Assembly: GCA_027003075.1 (NCBI GenBank)
Contig: JALWYV010000016.1
Coordinates: 1-64,000, forward strand
DNA: 64,000 bases
Source of the DNA: Caldifarciminota bacterium
GTDB lineage: Bacteria > Hydrothermota > Hydrothermia > LBFQ01
Direction: 5' to 3'
Shown: in pieces, positions 8,524 to 16,810 of the stretch
How positions within the stretch are numbered: position 1 is the stretch's first letter
Layout of the letters: the number at the start of each line of letters is the position of its first letter
Translations under genes and position numbers: made by a program
Notes under the pieces: model-generated
Database searches by the model: none
Told to the model about the DNA's origin: nothing
Seen by the model: the letters and a program-made list of their open reading frames with translations, nothing else

Positions 8524-8968
8524 CGGCTGCATCTACACCTTCGGAGCGGGTCTTCCGAAAGGTAAAGATAGGGTATTTTTTGCTATACCCCAAAACTCCA
8601 CCGGTTATCCCCTGATACAGGATGTAGGTATCTCCTACGGCTTCCAGATCCTGCGTTCTGACGGCAGGCTTAACCTTACGGACAGTACCAGAGCCAGCCT
8701 CATACTCAGGACTGAGTTCACCTCCTACAGTAAGGTACCCGACCGCTACGACAACTCCGGCAAGGTAATCACCTACCGGTTGAACCTCTCCGGAAGTGTG
8801 GAGTTCGTGGACAGGGAGACCGGAGAAGACTTCGTTCCTCCAGCCCGGATAACCGGAACGACCCTGTGGTCTCCGGACAGGGAGAGCGAGGAGCAGGCCG
8901 TTAAGCGGGCCATGGAGGACTTCTACTCTCAGGCCCTCAGGTACCTGTTCTCAAAGGTGGAATGGTAA
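8477..8968 (+). CDS. lptE: LptE-like LPS-assembly lipoprotein
   Basis: 163 residues starting at GTG 8477, inside the end of the PqqD-like gene in another frame. A basic start (M-I-R-K-S) and hydrophobic run end in F-S-G-C, a lipobox with Cys18. The mature part resembles LptE: a short G-A-G-L-P-K segment, I-P-Q-N-S-T-G-Y as the usual 'ipxfeN' strand, then alternating strands and a final helix. LptE plugs the LptD barrel that inserts lipopolysaccharide into the outer membrane, so this implies a diderm envelope. It overlaps ispDF by 7 nt, forming a tight run of three genes. LptE proteins diverge strongly and the call is moderate. Confidence 0.6.
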   Translation: MIRKSLFVLSALWAFSGCIYTFGAGLPKGKDRVFFAIPQNSTGYPLIQDVGISYGFQILRSDGRLNLTDSTRASLILRTEFTSYSKVPDRYDNSGKVITYRLNLSGSVEFVDRETGEDFVPPARITGTTLWSPDRESEEQAVKRAMEDFYSQALRYLFSKVEW

Positions 8969-10029
8969 GCGCCGTCCTTCTGGCCGCCGGAAAGGGAAAA
9001 CGTACGGGTGTACGCAAACAGTTCGTACGTATAGGGAGCCGTTATCTGTTTGAGTTCGCCCTTGAAGTCCTCCGTCGGGCCGGGATTGAGGATATCGTCC
9101 TCGTCCTCCCCCCCGGTGATACCTTGAACGTCCCCGGAGTCAGGACCGTTGGAGGCGGGGCCGAGAGGATGGATTCGGTGTACAACGGAGTTGAGGCGGC
9201 GAAGGGTGAGTCCGTTCTCATCCACGATAGCGCCCGGGCCAGCCTCTCTCTGGATCTTGTGAAGAGGATACTGGAGACACCGGGAGACGTGGTGGTGCCT
9301 GCCATAAGGCCTCCGGATTCGGTACTCTACAACGGGGAGTACGTGAACAGGGACGACGTCCTGCTCGTACAGACGCCTCAGAAGGTCAGGAGATCCCTAT
9401 ACCTTGAGGCATGCAGGAAGGCCAAGGCTTCGGGAAAGCTGTACACGGACGAGGGAAGCCTTATACTCGGTGAGATGGGGATAAAGCCGGTCATCGTTGA
9501 AGGGGAACGGTGGAACTTCAAGGTGACCTACCCGGAGGATCTGGAAGTTTTCAGGAGGTTGAAGTTGGAAAGGAGAGTACTGTTCGGATACGACGTCCAT
9601 CGCCTCGCCCCGGGACGTCCCCTCTACGTAGGCGGGGTGAAGGTCAGCGAGGACTTCGGTGCCGTGGGACACTCGGACGGGGACGCCGTACTTCACGCCG
9701 TAGTGGACGCTCTCCTGTCCTACATGGGGTACGGGGATATCGGGACAGTCTTCCCGGATTCGGACGACAGGTGGAAGGGGGCCAGAAGCGAGGTCTTCGC
9801 CCTTGAGACCGTGAGGAGGGCAAGGGAAAAGGGGATATCCGTATCCCGGCTTGACATAACCGTTATCCTTGAGAGGCCCCGTCTGGGGAAGTTCCGTAAG
9901 GAGATAGTGGCCAACCTTTCCCGTCTGTTCTCCGTGCCGGAGGGGAACGTATCCCTGAAGGCCAAGTCCGGGAACGGTCTCTACCCTGACAGGGTTGAGG
10001 TTTTCGCCGTCGTAGAGCTCACCTTATAG
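8962..10029 (+). CDS. ispDF: bifunctional IspD/IspF isoprenoid enzyme
   Basis: 355-residue fusion of two MEP-pathway enzymes. Residues 1-205 are IspD (2-C-methyl-D-erythritol 4-phosphate cytidylyltransferase), starting L-L-A-A-G-K-G-K-R-T with H-D-S-A-R in place of the usual H-D-G-A-R. Residues 206-355 are IspF (MEcPP synthase), with the metal site G-Y-D-V-H-R-L, the H-S-D-G-D-A-V-L-H-A motif and F-P-D-S-D-D-R. The fusion makes two non-consecutive steps; IspE would have to be elsewhere. The start overlaps the LptE-like gene by 7 nt, so translation is probably coupled. It shows that isoprenoids are made by the bacterial route. Confidence 0.93.
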   Translation: MVSAVLLAAGKGKRTGVRKQFVRIGSRYLFEFALEVLRRAGIEDIVLVLPPGDTLNVPGVRTVGGGAERMDSVYNGVEAAKGESVLIHDSARASLSLDLVKRILETPGDVVVPAIRPPDSVLYNGEYVNRDDVLLVQTPQKVRRSLYLEACRKAKASGKLYTDEGSLILGEMGIKPVIVEGERWNFKVTYPEDLEVFRRLKLERRVLFGYDVHRLAPGRPLYVGGVKVSEDFGAVGHSDGDAVLHAVVDALLSYMGYGDIGTVFPDSDDRWKGARSEVFALETVRRAREKGISVSRLDITVILERPRLGKFRKEIVANLSRLFSVPEGNVSLKAKSGNGLYPDRVEVFAVVELTL

Positions 10030-10684
10030 AGAAGCCGAGGCCTGCGGATACGGACAGGTAGTTATCCTCGTTTCCGGGCCAGAAGAGGGCCATAAAGGAG
10101 AAGGTCGTCCTTCCCCTGTGCAGGCTCAACGTCCCTCCAACGCCGTGGATCATGGAGAACCGGAAGCCGGTCGTAATCCACTCCGGACTTCCGTAGCCGA
10201 AGAGGAGGTCGGCGTATACCGAAGGTATCAGGGCGCCGTTGGGTGAACGGTAGTAAACGAGGACCTGGGGGGCTATCTTGAGGCTGAACCGGAAGCTCCG
10301 TGAAGGTAATCCGACCTTGAAGTAAGGGGATAGGTCGGCCTGAAGGAAGGGGTCGGTTTTCCCCGTCTGACCGGATCCGGAATCGGACTCCACGATCCCT
10401 CCGGCAGAGGCTCCGCCCTGCACCCCCATCTCCACGACCCTACCGATACCGTGGCTAATCTGAACATCGCCCCTGACGGCTCCAGCGGAGTACTCCGTTG
10501 TGGATGAATATCCGCATATGCTCATGGTGTACTTACCCTTAAAGCCCTGCACACCTCCACCCACCCTTACCCTCGTGCTATCGTCGGGTATCTCGGCCGT
10601 GTCGTAGTTTATCGGTGTACTCACACACAACGGCAGGAAAATTGCGGACAGCAGGATCAAAAAAACTGCTCTCAGATTTCCCAT
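10019..10684 (-). CDS. exported protein, probable outer-membrane beta-barrel
   Basis: 221 residues with an N-terminal signal (basic M-G-N-L-R then a hydrophobic run to about residue 22). The mature protein is made of alternating hydrophobic/polar strands with many Gly and aromatic residues and ends in an L-G-F-S-I-R strand, as in small outer-membrane barrels. A Cys at about 20 (F-L-P-L-C) is not a good lipobox. I do not recognise a family. TAAAAT at 10691-10696 ends 6 nt before the ATG. It meets ispDF tail to tail with an 11 nt overlap. Confidence 0.6.
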   Translation of the reverse strand: MGNLRAVFLILLSAIFLPLCVSTPINYDTAEIPDDSTRVRVGGGVQGFKGKYTMSICGYSSTTEYSAGAVRGDVQISHGIGRVVEMGVQGGASAGGIVESDSGSGQTGKTDPFLQADLSPYFKVGLPSRSFRFSLKIAPQVLVYYRSPNGALIPSVYADLLFGYGSPEWITTGFRFSMIHGVGGTLSLHRGRTTFSFMALFWPGNEDNYLSVSAGLGFSIR

Positions 10685-10733
10685 ACCAGAATTTTAGACC
10701 TGAAACCCCGGATTATAGGAGGCGCTTGCAGGC

Positions 10734-12437
10734 TTAACGCTTCCGGATGACCACGTACTCCCCTACGGCCAGGGCGTCAAGGTCGGAGTTCAGGAGGGTA
10801 AAAACGGCCTGCTCCGGGTTATAGACTATGGGGTAACCGTGGAGGTTGAAGGAGGTGTTCAGGACGGCCCCCACGCCCGTCTTCTCCTTAAAACGGCTTA
10901 TGAGCCTGTAGTATTCGGGATTGTCCTCCCTGTAGACCACCTGTGGCCTTCCCGTACGGTCGTTCTGATGGAGAGCGGCGGGTATATGGGACGATGCTAT
11001 CTCTTTAGTGGGATACGCGAGGATCATGTAACGCTCGCTCTTGGAGCGAGCAGGAGAAATAAAGTAGGTCTCAAAGTCATCAGCGAGAACCGAGGGTGCG
11101 AAAGGCATCCAGAAGTCCCTCTTCTTTATCATCCGGTTTATCCTCTGGACGACCTCTAACCTCCGCGGGTCTGCGAGTATGGAACGGTTTCCGAGGGCCC
11201 TCGCTCCCCACTCCGACCTGCCGTAAAAACGCGCCACCACCTTACCCTCGGCAAGCATCTCCGCAACGTACTCGTGGATGTCGGGACCCACCTTCTCAAC
11301 CCTGAACCTCTTCTCGTCCAATTTCTCAAGGGCCTTCTCTATATCCCCGCTCCCGAACTCCCTTCCCAGATAGAGCGTACCTATGGGCTGGGGTCTTATA
11401 CCCTTCTGGGCGGTCACGTAGGCGGCAACGCCGTAGGCGAGGCTCTCGTCCCCGGCGGAGGGCATGACGAAGACGTTCTTAAACCTGCTCAGGAGGTGGT
11501 AGTTCATCTTGACGTTCATGAAGACCCCACCCGCCACCGCAAGGTTCTCGTGGCCACCCCTCAGGTTGTCTATCCACGCCATCACGACCTCTTCCAACAG
11601 CCTCTGGGCGGAGTAGGCCACCACGTCAAACCTGACCTTGAAGAATAGCCTCTGAAACAGTCTGAGGTAATCGGCCTTGTAAACACCGCTCTCGTTGACT
11701 ATCCTGTTCTCCTTCACGGCGAACAGTCTCCTCACCCGCTCGTAGGCCCTCTTCACCCTCTCGTTATCCGGGTTGACGTAGGGGGCAAGGCCCATGACCT
11801 TGTACTCGTGGGATAGGGGCTTCATACCGAGGTACTCCGTCACCCTCGTGTAGAACTCCCCGAGGGAGTTGTAAGCGGATATCCTCCCCTTTCTGGATAG
11901 GGTGAGGCCATCGCCGACGTAGTAGGAACCGCTCAGACCGTCCCCCGCGCCGTCAAGGGTGACGACTAACGCCCTTTCAAATCCGGATCCGAAGAAGGCG
12001 GAGGCGGCGTGTCCGAGGTGATGCTCAACGAACTCAACGGGAGCGTTTACGCCCATCTCCCTCAACTCGCTCTCAACCTTCTCCCGCCTACCGGATAGGC
12101 GGTGTACCACCTTAACAGCCAGATCCACGTACGAGTCCCCCTGAAGGAACCCCTTCGGAAGGATACGGTAAAGGGTCTGATATACGTTGCGGGGAAACTT
12201 CGGCTTATCAAACTCCTCAGGCATCAGGGGAGGGGTGAGCGTGGCGACAGCCACCACATCTATATCTTCGGGTCTGAGGCCGGCCAGCGATAGAACCTCT
12301 TCAATTGCCCTCTTCGGGAACCCTCCCTTCTCCTTCTCGTGCCAGAGTCTCTCCTCGGAAACCATGGCAAGGAGTTTGCCGTCCACCATAACGCATGCGG
12401 TGGCAGTATGCCCGTCGTGTATGCCTAGAACCTTCAT
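10734..12437 (-). CDS. carbamoyltransferase (NodU/CmcH/TobZ family)
   Basis: 567 residues covering the full NodU/CmcH layout. The N-terminal ASKHA half starts M-K-V-L-G-I-H-D-G-H-T-A-T and has the H-H-L-G-H-A-A-S-A-F metal/active site and T-L-D-G-A-G-D-G. The C-terminal YrdC-like half has R-S-E-W-G-A-R-A-L-G-N-R-S-I-L-A-D-P-R. These enzymes move a carbamoyl group from carbamoyl phosphate, via carbamoyl-AMP, onto hydroxyls of sugars or small molecules. No biosynthetic cluster is adjacent, so a surface glycan or lipid acceptor is only a guess. TAGAAT at 12449-12454 lies 11 nt upstream of the ATG. Confidence 0.9.
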   Translation of the reverse strand: MKVLGIHDGHTATACVMVDGKLLAMVSEERLWHEKEKGGFPKRAIEEVLSLAGLRPEDIDVVAVATLTPPLMPEEFDKPKFPRNVYQTLYRILPKGFLQGDSYVDLAVKVVHRLSGRREKVESELREMGVNAPVEFVEHHLGHAASAFFGSGFERALVVTLDGAGDGLSGSYYVGDGLTLSRKGRISAYNSLGEFYTRVTEYLGMKPLSHEYKVMGLAPYVNPDNERVKRAYERVRRLFAVKENRIVNESGVYKADYLRLFQRLFFKVRFDVVAYSAQRLLEEVVMAWIDNLRGGHENLAVAGGVFMNVKMNYHLLSRFKNVFVMPSAGDESLAYGVAAYVTAQKGIRPQPIGTLYLGREFGSGDIEKALEKLDEKRFRVEKVGPDIHEYVAEMLAEGKVVARFYGRSEWGARALGNRSILADPRRLEVVQRINRMIKKRDFWMPFAPSVLADDFETYFISPARSKSERYMILAYPTKEIASSHIPAALHQNDRTGRPQVVYREDNPEYYRLISRFKEKTGVGAVLNTSFNLHGYPIVYNPEQAVFTLLNSDLDALAVGEYVVIRKR

Positions 12438-12471
12438 TTAAACGGCATATTCTAAGGAAGTACGTCCCGCT

Positions 12472-13014
12472 TTAGGGAAGTACCCGAACCTTTACCTGAA
12501 ACTTCTTCAGAAACTTTTCAACCTTCGGAGCTATGACGAACTGACAGTAGGGGTTTTTCGGATGCCTCTCAAAGTAGTTGTGGTGGTACTCCTCCGCCTC
12601 GTAGAACTCGCCAAGGGGGACGATCTCGGTGACGAACTTACCCGGCCATATACCCATGGCCTCGTGCTTTCTCTTTGACTCCTCGGCTATCCTCTTCTGT
12701 TCCTCGTTGTGGTAGAGGATTATTGACCTGTACTGAGGTCCAACGTCGTTTCCCTGACGGTTGGGGGTGGTGGGGTCGTGGATATACCAGAAGATCTCCA
12801 GGAGTTCACCGTAGGAGATGACGGAGGGGTCGTAGGTTATCTGCACGACCTCGGCATGGCCCGTGGTGCCGGTCTTCACCATCTCGTACGTAGGGTTGGG
12901 TACATGGCCACCGGCGTATCCGGGTACCACCTTGACTACACCCTTAACCCGCCTGTATATCGCCTCAAGACACCAGAAACAACCACCTCCGAGCGTTGCC
13001 TTCTCGTATCGCAT
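12472..13014 (-). CDS. msrA: peptide methionine sulfoxide reductase A
   Basis: 180 residues, normal length. The catalytic motif G-G-G-C-F-W-C-L-E lies at residues 9-17, with the nucleophile at C12. The G-Y-A-G-G-H segment, T-G-H-A-E-V-V-Q and the Q-Y-R-S-I-I strand are all present, and a C-terminal Cys in N-P-Y-C-Q-F could act as a resolving residue. It reduces methionine-S-sulfoxide in proteins. TACAAT at 13022-13027 ends 7 nt before the ATG, indicating its own probably leaderless promoter. No MsrB is in the window. Confidence 0.93.
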   Translation of the reverse strand: MRYEKATLGGGCFWCLEAIYRRVKGVVKVVPGYAGGHVPNPTYEMVKTGTTGHAEVVQITYDPSVISYGELLEIFWYIHDPTTPNRQGNDVGPQYRSIILYHNEEQKRIAEESKRKHEAMGIWPGKFVTEIVPLGEFYEAEEYHHNYFERHPKNPYCQFVIAPKVEKFLKKFQVKVRVLP

Positions 13015-13037
13015 ACCGTCTATTGTAAGGCCAGCGT

Positions 13038-13295
13038 CTATTTGGCCTTCGGAGGCCTGATCATGGACCCCTTCTTCCGGTACTCCTCGTTCACAGCGTC
13101 CCTTATCTCAGCCTCGTACTCCTCGGCCTGTTTGAGAGACTCCCTGAGTCTCCTTGCCTCCTCCTTTAACCTCCTCGTCTCCTCCCTGAGGCTCTTTACC
13201 TCCCTCTCAAGTTCCTCCACGCGTTTAACGTAAGAGGCGGGTACGGTGGCGCACCCGGTGGAGAGTAAAAGGGTCAAAACCAGAAGACGTCTCAT
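13038..13295 (-). CDS. small coiled-coil lipoprotein
   Basis: 85 residues. M-R-R-L-L-V-L-T then a hydrophobic run ending L-L-S-T-G-C is a clear lipobox (Cys15). The mature part is one long charged helix with Leu/Val/Ala heptads (about 22-70), predicted as a coiled coil, followed by a short basic tail with prolines. It resembles Lpp-like or periplasmic spacer lipoproteins in design, not in a recognisable family. TAGAAT at 13302-13307 ends 6 nt before the ATG. Confidence 0.65.
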   Translation of the reverse strand: MRRLLVLTLLLSTGCATVPASYVKRVEELEREVKSLREETRRLKEEARRLRESLKQAEEYEAEIRDAVNEEYRKKGSMIRPPKAK

Positions 13296-13312
13296 GCCCC
13301 CATTCTAAGCCC

Positions 13313-13342
13313 GAAATAAAAAGAGGGGGCCGAAGCCCCCTC
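13313..13342 (-). terminator. intrinsic terminator for the fibronectin-like lipoprotein gene
   Basis: Eight-base-pair GC-rich stem (arms 13323-13330 and 13335-13342) closed by a CGAA/TTCG tetraloop. On the minus strand it is followed by a T-rich run (complement of the A-run at 13313-13322). It lies about 20 nt beyond the stop of the gene ending at 13364. Confidence 0.85.
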
Positions 13343-13363
13343 AACCTCTGTCGCGTTCGGTGT

Positions 13364-14134
13364 TTACATCTTCAGCCAGCGGAGACCGGCCACGTGGTGC
13401 TGTATGTAGATCACGAAGTTGGCCGTGTAACCCCCACCGGAGTTGCTGAGGCTCGTAACCTTAACACCGCCGAAGTAGTCGTTGGCGTCTATAGAACCGT
13501 AGCCGGCGCTGGTGTTATCCGCCCAGAAGAAGTAGAAACCGTTCTCGGCGATCTCGCGTACGGTGCTGTAGTTTCCGGTTCCGGGAGCCATGTTACCGCT
13601 GCTGTTAGTCGTGAAGGCCAGCTCCATCTTGGCGGCACCCACGCTCGTGGCACCGGCATCCCTCAGCTCAGCCGTACCGGAGTTGTTGTAGAGGATAAAG
13701 TAGCCGGTGTTGGCGGCATCAGTGTCCACGCTGCTCTGCTGTATGGCGTCCACCGTGGGTGAATCACCGAATACGACCTTCACCCAGGAGGTGCCGGTGA
13801 GGTCGTGGGAGACTATGTCGCTGACCGTACCGCTGAAGGGAGTGAGGTCAAACTTGGTCTTCGTTCCACCGGCGTCTATGAATATAGCGTAGTACACTCC
13901 ATCGGCTCCAGCGAGGGTGTAAGTGGTATCGTTCACCGTGGCTATCTCGTTCTGGTTCTCGTCAAGGATCTTGTACTCGGAAACGCCCTCAACGGACGTC
14001 CAGGTCAGCTTGAGATCTGCGCCGTCGTTGACGGCCTCTGCCGTTATCTCCACGTTGCCACTGCCCGTAGGCTTACATCCGGTGGCAACGACACCTACCG
14101 CGAAGATGGGTAAAAGTATCAAAAACTTCCTCAT
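13364..14134 (-). CDS. lipoprotein with fibronectin III-like domain
   Basis: 256 residues. The N-terminal M-R-K-F-L-I-L-L-P signal ends in V-A-T-G-C (Cys20), a good lipobox. Residues 27-90 read as a fibronectin type III fold (A-D-L-K-L-T-W-T-S-V-E-G-V-S-E-Y-K-I). The rest is a Thr/Ser/Gly-rich beta region I cannot assign. Unlike most genes here, its ATG has a clear Shine-Dalgarno (AAAAGGAGG, about 10 nt upstream), placed in the 16 nt gap after the coiled-coil lipoprotein gene, so the two form an operon. A strong terminator follows. Probably a surface or periplasmic lipoprotein of unknown role. Confidence 0.65.
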   Translation of the reverse strand: MRKFLILLPIFAVGVVATGCKPTGSGNVEITAEAVNDGADLKLTWTSVEGVSEYKILDENQNEIATVNDTTYTLAGADGVYYAIFIDAGGTKTKFDLTPFSGTVSDIVSHDLTGTSWVKVVFGDSPTVDAIQQSSVDTDAANTGYFILYNNSGTAELRDAGATSVGAAKMELAFTTNSSGNMAPGTGNYSTVREIAENGFYFFWADNTSAGYGSIDANDYFGGVKVTSLSNSGGGYTANFVIYIQHHVAGLRWLKM

Positions 14135-14150
14135 GACTGTCTACCTCCTT

Positions 14151-14444
14151 TTACTTAACCTTTCCAGGCTTGGGAGCGACCTTGGGCTTGGGCTTGTAGG
14201 TACCGCCCGTGGCCTTCTTCCCGCCTTTGCTTTCGTGTTCCTCGGCTTCCATCTCCTGAAGTTCGCTTATCTTGGCCTCAAGCTCGCTCAGGCGGTTCTC
14301 AAGGGACTCCACCTTGCTCTGGAGCTCCTCTACCACGGCGACCTTGCTCTCAATATCCTCCAGTTTACTCTGGAGTTGACCCTGATTACATCCCGCAAAT
14401 GCTACGAATGCACCTGCGATTATGAAAGGCAATATCTTTTTCAT
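14151..14444 (-). CDS. coiled-coil lipoprotein with Lys/Pro-rich tail
   Basis: 97 residues from ATG 14444. M-K-K-I-L-P-F and a hydrophobic run end in F-A-G-C (Cys19), a lipobox. Residues 25-65 are a heptad-repeat coiled coil (L-E-S-K-V-E-S-L-E-N-R-L-S-E-L-E pattern). The last 25 residues are Lys/Pro/Gly-rich and could lie against peptidoglycan. Its design is Lpp-like. A longer in-frame reading to 14567 exists but lacks a signal peptide, and TAAAAT at 14453-14458 ends 8 nt before 14444, which fixes the start. It is followed in an operon by the fibronectin-like lipoprotein. Confidence 0.7.
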   Translation of the reverse strand: MKKILPFIIAGAFVAFAGCNQGQLQSKLEDIESKVAVVEELQSKVESLENRLSELEAKISELQEMEAEEHESKGGKKATGGTYKPKPKVAPKPGKVK

Positions 14445-14566
14445 GAGGGTATATTTTAAGGGGGAAAAGGTGAACGTGTGGGAAACACGTCTTAAATTGT
14501 TGCGCACTCTATACTGGCACGCTCTGGAACGGTACAGAAATCCCGATATCTCTCGGGATAGGGACA

Positions 14567-15007
14567 TTACCTGAAGTTCATGACGATATTGACCGGTCCA
14601 TCGTTCTCCGAAATTATCCGCATATACGTACCGAACTCCCCCCTTTGAGCGTTCACCTCACCCTTCAGCTCCTCAAAGAGTGCGAGGAACATCCCGGAAG
14701 CCTCTTCGGGAGGTTTGGCCCCTCCGAAACTGGGGCGGTTCCCCTTCTTCGCATCCCCCGCAAGGGTGAAGTTCGGTATTAACAGTATCTCCCCACCGAT
14801 GTCTTTGACCGACAGGTTCATCTTGCCCACGGCGTCCTCAAATATGCGAAGATTCACTACCTTCCGTGCTATCTTTGGTATAACTTCGGGAGTATCCTCC
14901 CTCTCAAAACCCACGTATACCAGAAGACCCTTCCCCGTACTCCGTTCCTCACCGCTTTCAAGGATTACGCTGGCACTCTTTACCCGCTGTACGAGTACTA
15001 CGGCCAT
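14567..15007 (-). CDS. dtd: D-aminoacyl-tRNA deacylase
   Basis: 146 residues, the usual Dtd length. It starts V-V-L-V-Q-R-V-K-S-A-S-V and has the I-P-N-F-T-L-A-G-D segment (usually S-Q-F-T-L), R-P-S-F and the C-terminal N-D-G-P-V-N-I cross-subunit motif. The enzyme hydrolyses D-amino acids, and glycine from tRNA-Ala, from mischarged tRNAs. Its ATG overlaps the stop of infC by one base, making it the last gene of a permease-amidase-infC-dtd run. Two usual active-site positions are changed (Q to N in the first motif, T to N in the last), which may be family variation. Confidence 0.9.
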   Translation of the reverse strand: MAVVLVQRVKSASVILESGEERSTGKGLLVYVGFEREDTPEVIPKIARKVVNLRIFEDAVGKMNLSVKDIGGEILLIPNFTLAGDAKKGNRPSFGGAKPPEEASGMFLALFEELKGEVNAQRGEFGTYMRIISENDGPVNIVMNFR

Positions 15008-15549
15008 TACCTCTTCCTCGGTTTTAGTATGAAGTGGACGAAGCGACCCTCCTGCTTGGGCGCAACGTCAACGGCTGCCACGTCGTCTAAGAGGGCTATC
15101 ACCTTTTCGGCGAGCTGCTCGGTTATGTCCACGTGGAGCATCTGGCGGCCCCGCATCCTGATCTCTATCTTCACCTTGTGTCCCTTCTCAAGGAACTCGC
15201 GGGCCTTCTTGAGCTTCACCTGCAGGTCGTGTTCCCCTATGGTGGGCGTCAGCTCTATCTCCTTCATCTCGGGCGTTTTATCCTTCTTCTTCTGCTTCTT
15301 CTTCAGCTCGTACATGTACTTGCCGTAGTCCATGATCTTGACGACCGGTGGGTTGGCGTTGGGGGATACCTCCACGACGTCTAATCCGTGTTCTTCGGCT
15401 ATGGCCATGGCCTCCCTTACGCTCATAACTCCGAGGTTGTTCCCGTCGGGTCCTATCACCAGGACCCTCGGCACCCTTATCTGCTCGTTCACCCTTACTC
15501 TGGGCAGCCTGTTCCTGTTGTTGTTATGCTTCTTCTTCCTTCTTCCCAC
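15007..15549 (-). CDS. infC: translation initiation factor IF-3
   Basis: 180 residues with both IF-3 domains: the N-domain (R-V-N-E-Q-I-R-V-P-R-V-L-V-I-G-P-D-G) and the C-domain (K-E-I-E-L-T-P-T-I-G-E-H-D), joined by a Lys-rich linker. IF-3 binds the 30S subunit and checks the start codon-anticodon match. The start is GTG at 15549 with a strong AAGGAGG about 8 nt upstream, not the ATT/ATA start often used for infC autoregulation. The usual downstream partners rpmI and rplT are absent; dtd follows instead. It sits one base beyond the amidase stop codon. Confidence 0.95.
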   Translation of the reverse strand: MGRRKKKHNNNRNRLPRVRVNEQIRVPRVLVIGPDGNNLGVMSVREAMAIAEEHGLDVVEVSPNANPPVVKIMDYGKYMYELKKKQKKKDKTPEMKEIELTPTIGEHDLQVKLKKAREFLEKGHKVKIEIRMRGRQMLHVDITEQLAEKVIALLDDVAAVDVAPKQEGRFVHFILKPRKR

Positions 15550-15550
15550 G

Positions 15551-16810
15551 CTATTTACCTCCTTGTTGCTTTATGTACCTCTCTATTCCCGAAGCTATCG
15601 CCTTTGCGAGACGCCTCTGAAAGGAGGGACTCGCCAGTTTCTTCGCCTCCCTCCTGTTGGTTATAAAACCGAGCTCCACCAGTACAGATGGCATCATAAC
15701 CCACTTGAGGACGTAAAAGCCCGCCTGTCTTACCCCCCTGTCCTTCGTCAGGGCCATCTTCAGGGCGGCCCTGTGTATGCTCAGGGCGAGGTTGTAGGAC
15801 TGCTCAAGCAGGAGATTCTGGAGCAGATCCCCGATTATGGCTCCTACGGGTTCGTCCGGTTGTACGTACCCTATGTCGTACTTTATAGCCGAGTTCTCAA
15901 GTATGGCCACCGCCCTCTCCTGAGACGTACGGGATTCCGAGAGGAAGTAGGTTTCCATTCCGCTCGCGTTCCGGTCCCTGCTCGCGTTGCAGTGGATGCT
16001 CACGAACAGGTGGGCGCCACTCCGGTTGGCCACTCTCGCCCTCGCGTAGAGGGAGACGTACTCGTCCTTTGTCCGGGTGAGGATTACCCTGTACCCCTTA
16101 GATCTCAATATCCGTGCTACCTTTAGAGCCACGGCAAGGTTTATATCCTTCTCCTTATAACCGTTACCTACCGCTCCGGCGTCCCTACCTCCGTGTCCCG
16201 GATCTATAACGACCGTAACCCTGGACGCCTTTTTCGGGGTCAGTTTGCTTATAACTACCCGGAGGGTATTACCGTCGCGCGAGACTTTATATCCGTTGGC
16301 CCTTGGGCCGAGATGAACGACGAAGCGGGTACTCTTCCGTTTTTGAATTACCTTCACTATGGAGACGAAGTTTCCGTCCCCCACTATCCTCCAGAATTTA
16401 CCGTAAAGTCCCTTTACGTCTATTACGATGCTGTCCGGGTCCTCCTTCACCTTAAAGTTCGTGGAGGCGGCCTTCACGGTTATGACGTACTTATCCCCGT
16501 CCGATGTCTTTCCCATAACGAAGCGGATGTTCGGCTTCCCCTTGAAGAAACGCTTTTTCTTTGAATCCCAGAACCACTTCCCTCCCATGTGCAGGAGTAT
16601 GGGGGCGAGCTGATCTGCCCTCACGTAGAGTTTCTTACCCTTCCAGTGCTTTTCAAGGGGGAAAAGATGCTCACCATACTTTACGGCGTTGTCGTGTACG
16701 TACCGGGCGACCTTCCCCCGGTAAACTACCTTGTTTTCGTATACTCTGGCTCCGGTCAGCCTCTTGATCTCGGACGTGGTAAGCCACTGGGAGAGTAGAA
16801 GGAGCAGCAT
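15551..16810 (-). CDS. N-acetylmuramoyl-L-alanine amidase (AmiC-like)
   Basis: 419 residues, periplasmic peptidoglycan hydrolase that cleaves the MurNAc-L-Ala bond. The Amidase_3 domain runs from about 198 to 415: V-I-D-P-G-H-G-G-R-D with zinc ligand H206, E220 in G-Y-K-E-K-D, S-I-H-C-N-A-S as the third ligand, and the terminal V-E-L-G-F-I-T-N with the catalytic Glu. Residues 10-95 resemble a copper-amine-oxidase-N-like or AMIN-type module for wall binding. The signal is only M-L-L-L-L-L-S-Q-W. Its ATG overlaps the stop of the ABC permease by one base. Confidence 0.9.
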   Translation of the reverse strand: MLLLLLSQWLTTSEIKRLTGARVYENKVVYRGKVARYVHDNAVKYGEHLFPLEKHWKGKKLYVRADQLAPILLHMGGKWFWDSKKKRFFKGKPNIRFVMGKTSDGDKYVITVKAASTNFKVKEDPDSIVIDVKGLYGKFWRIVGDGNFVSIVKVIQKRKSTRFVVHLGPRANGYKVSRDGNTLRVVISKLTPKKASRVTVVIDPGHGGRDAGAVGNGYKEKDINLAVALKVARILRSKGYRVILTRTKDEYVSLYARARVANRSGAHLFVSIHCNASRDRNASGMETYFLSESRTSQERAVAILENSAIKYDIGYVQPDEPVGAIIGDLLQNLLLEQSYNLALSIHRAALKMALTKDRGVRQAGFYVLKWVMMPSVLVELGFITNRREAKKLASPSFQRRLAKAIASGIERYIKQQGGK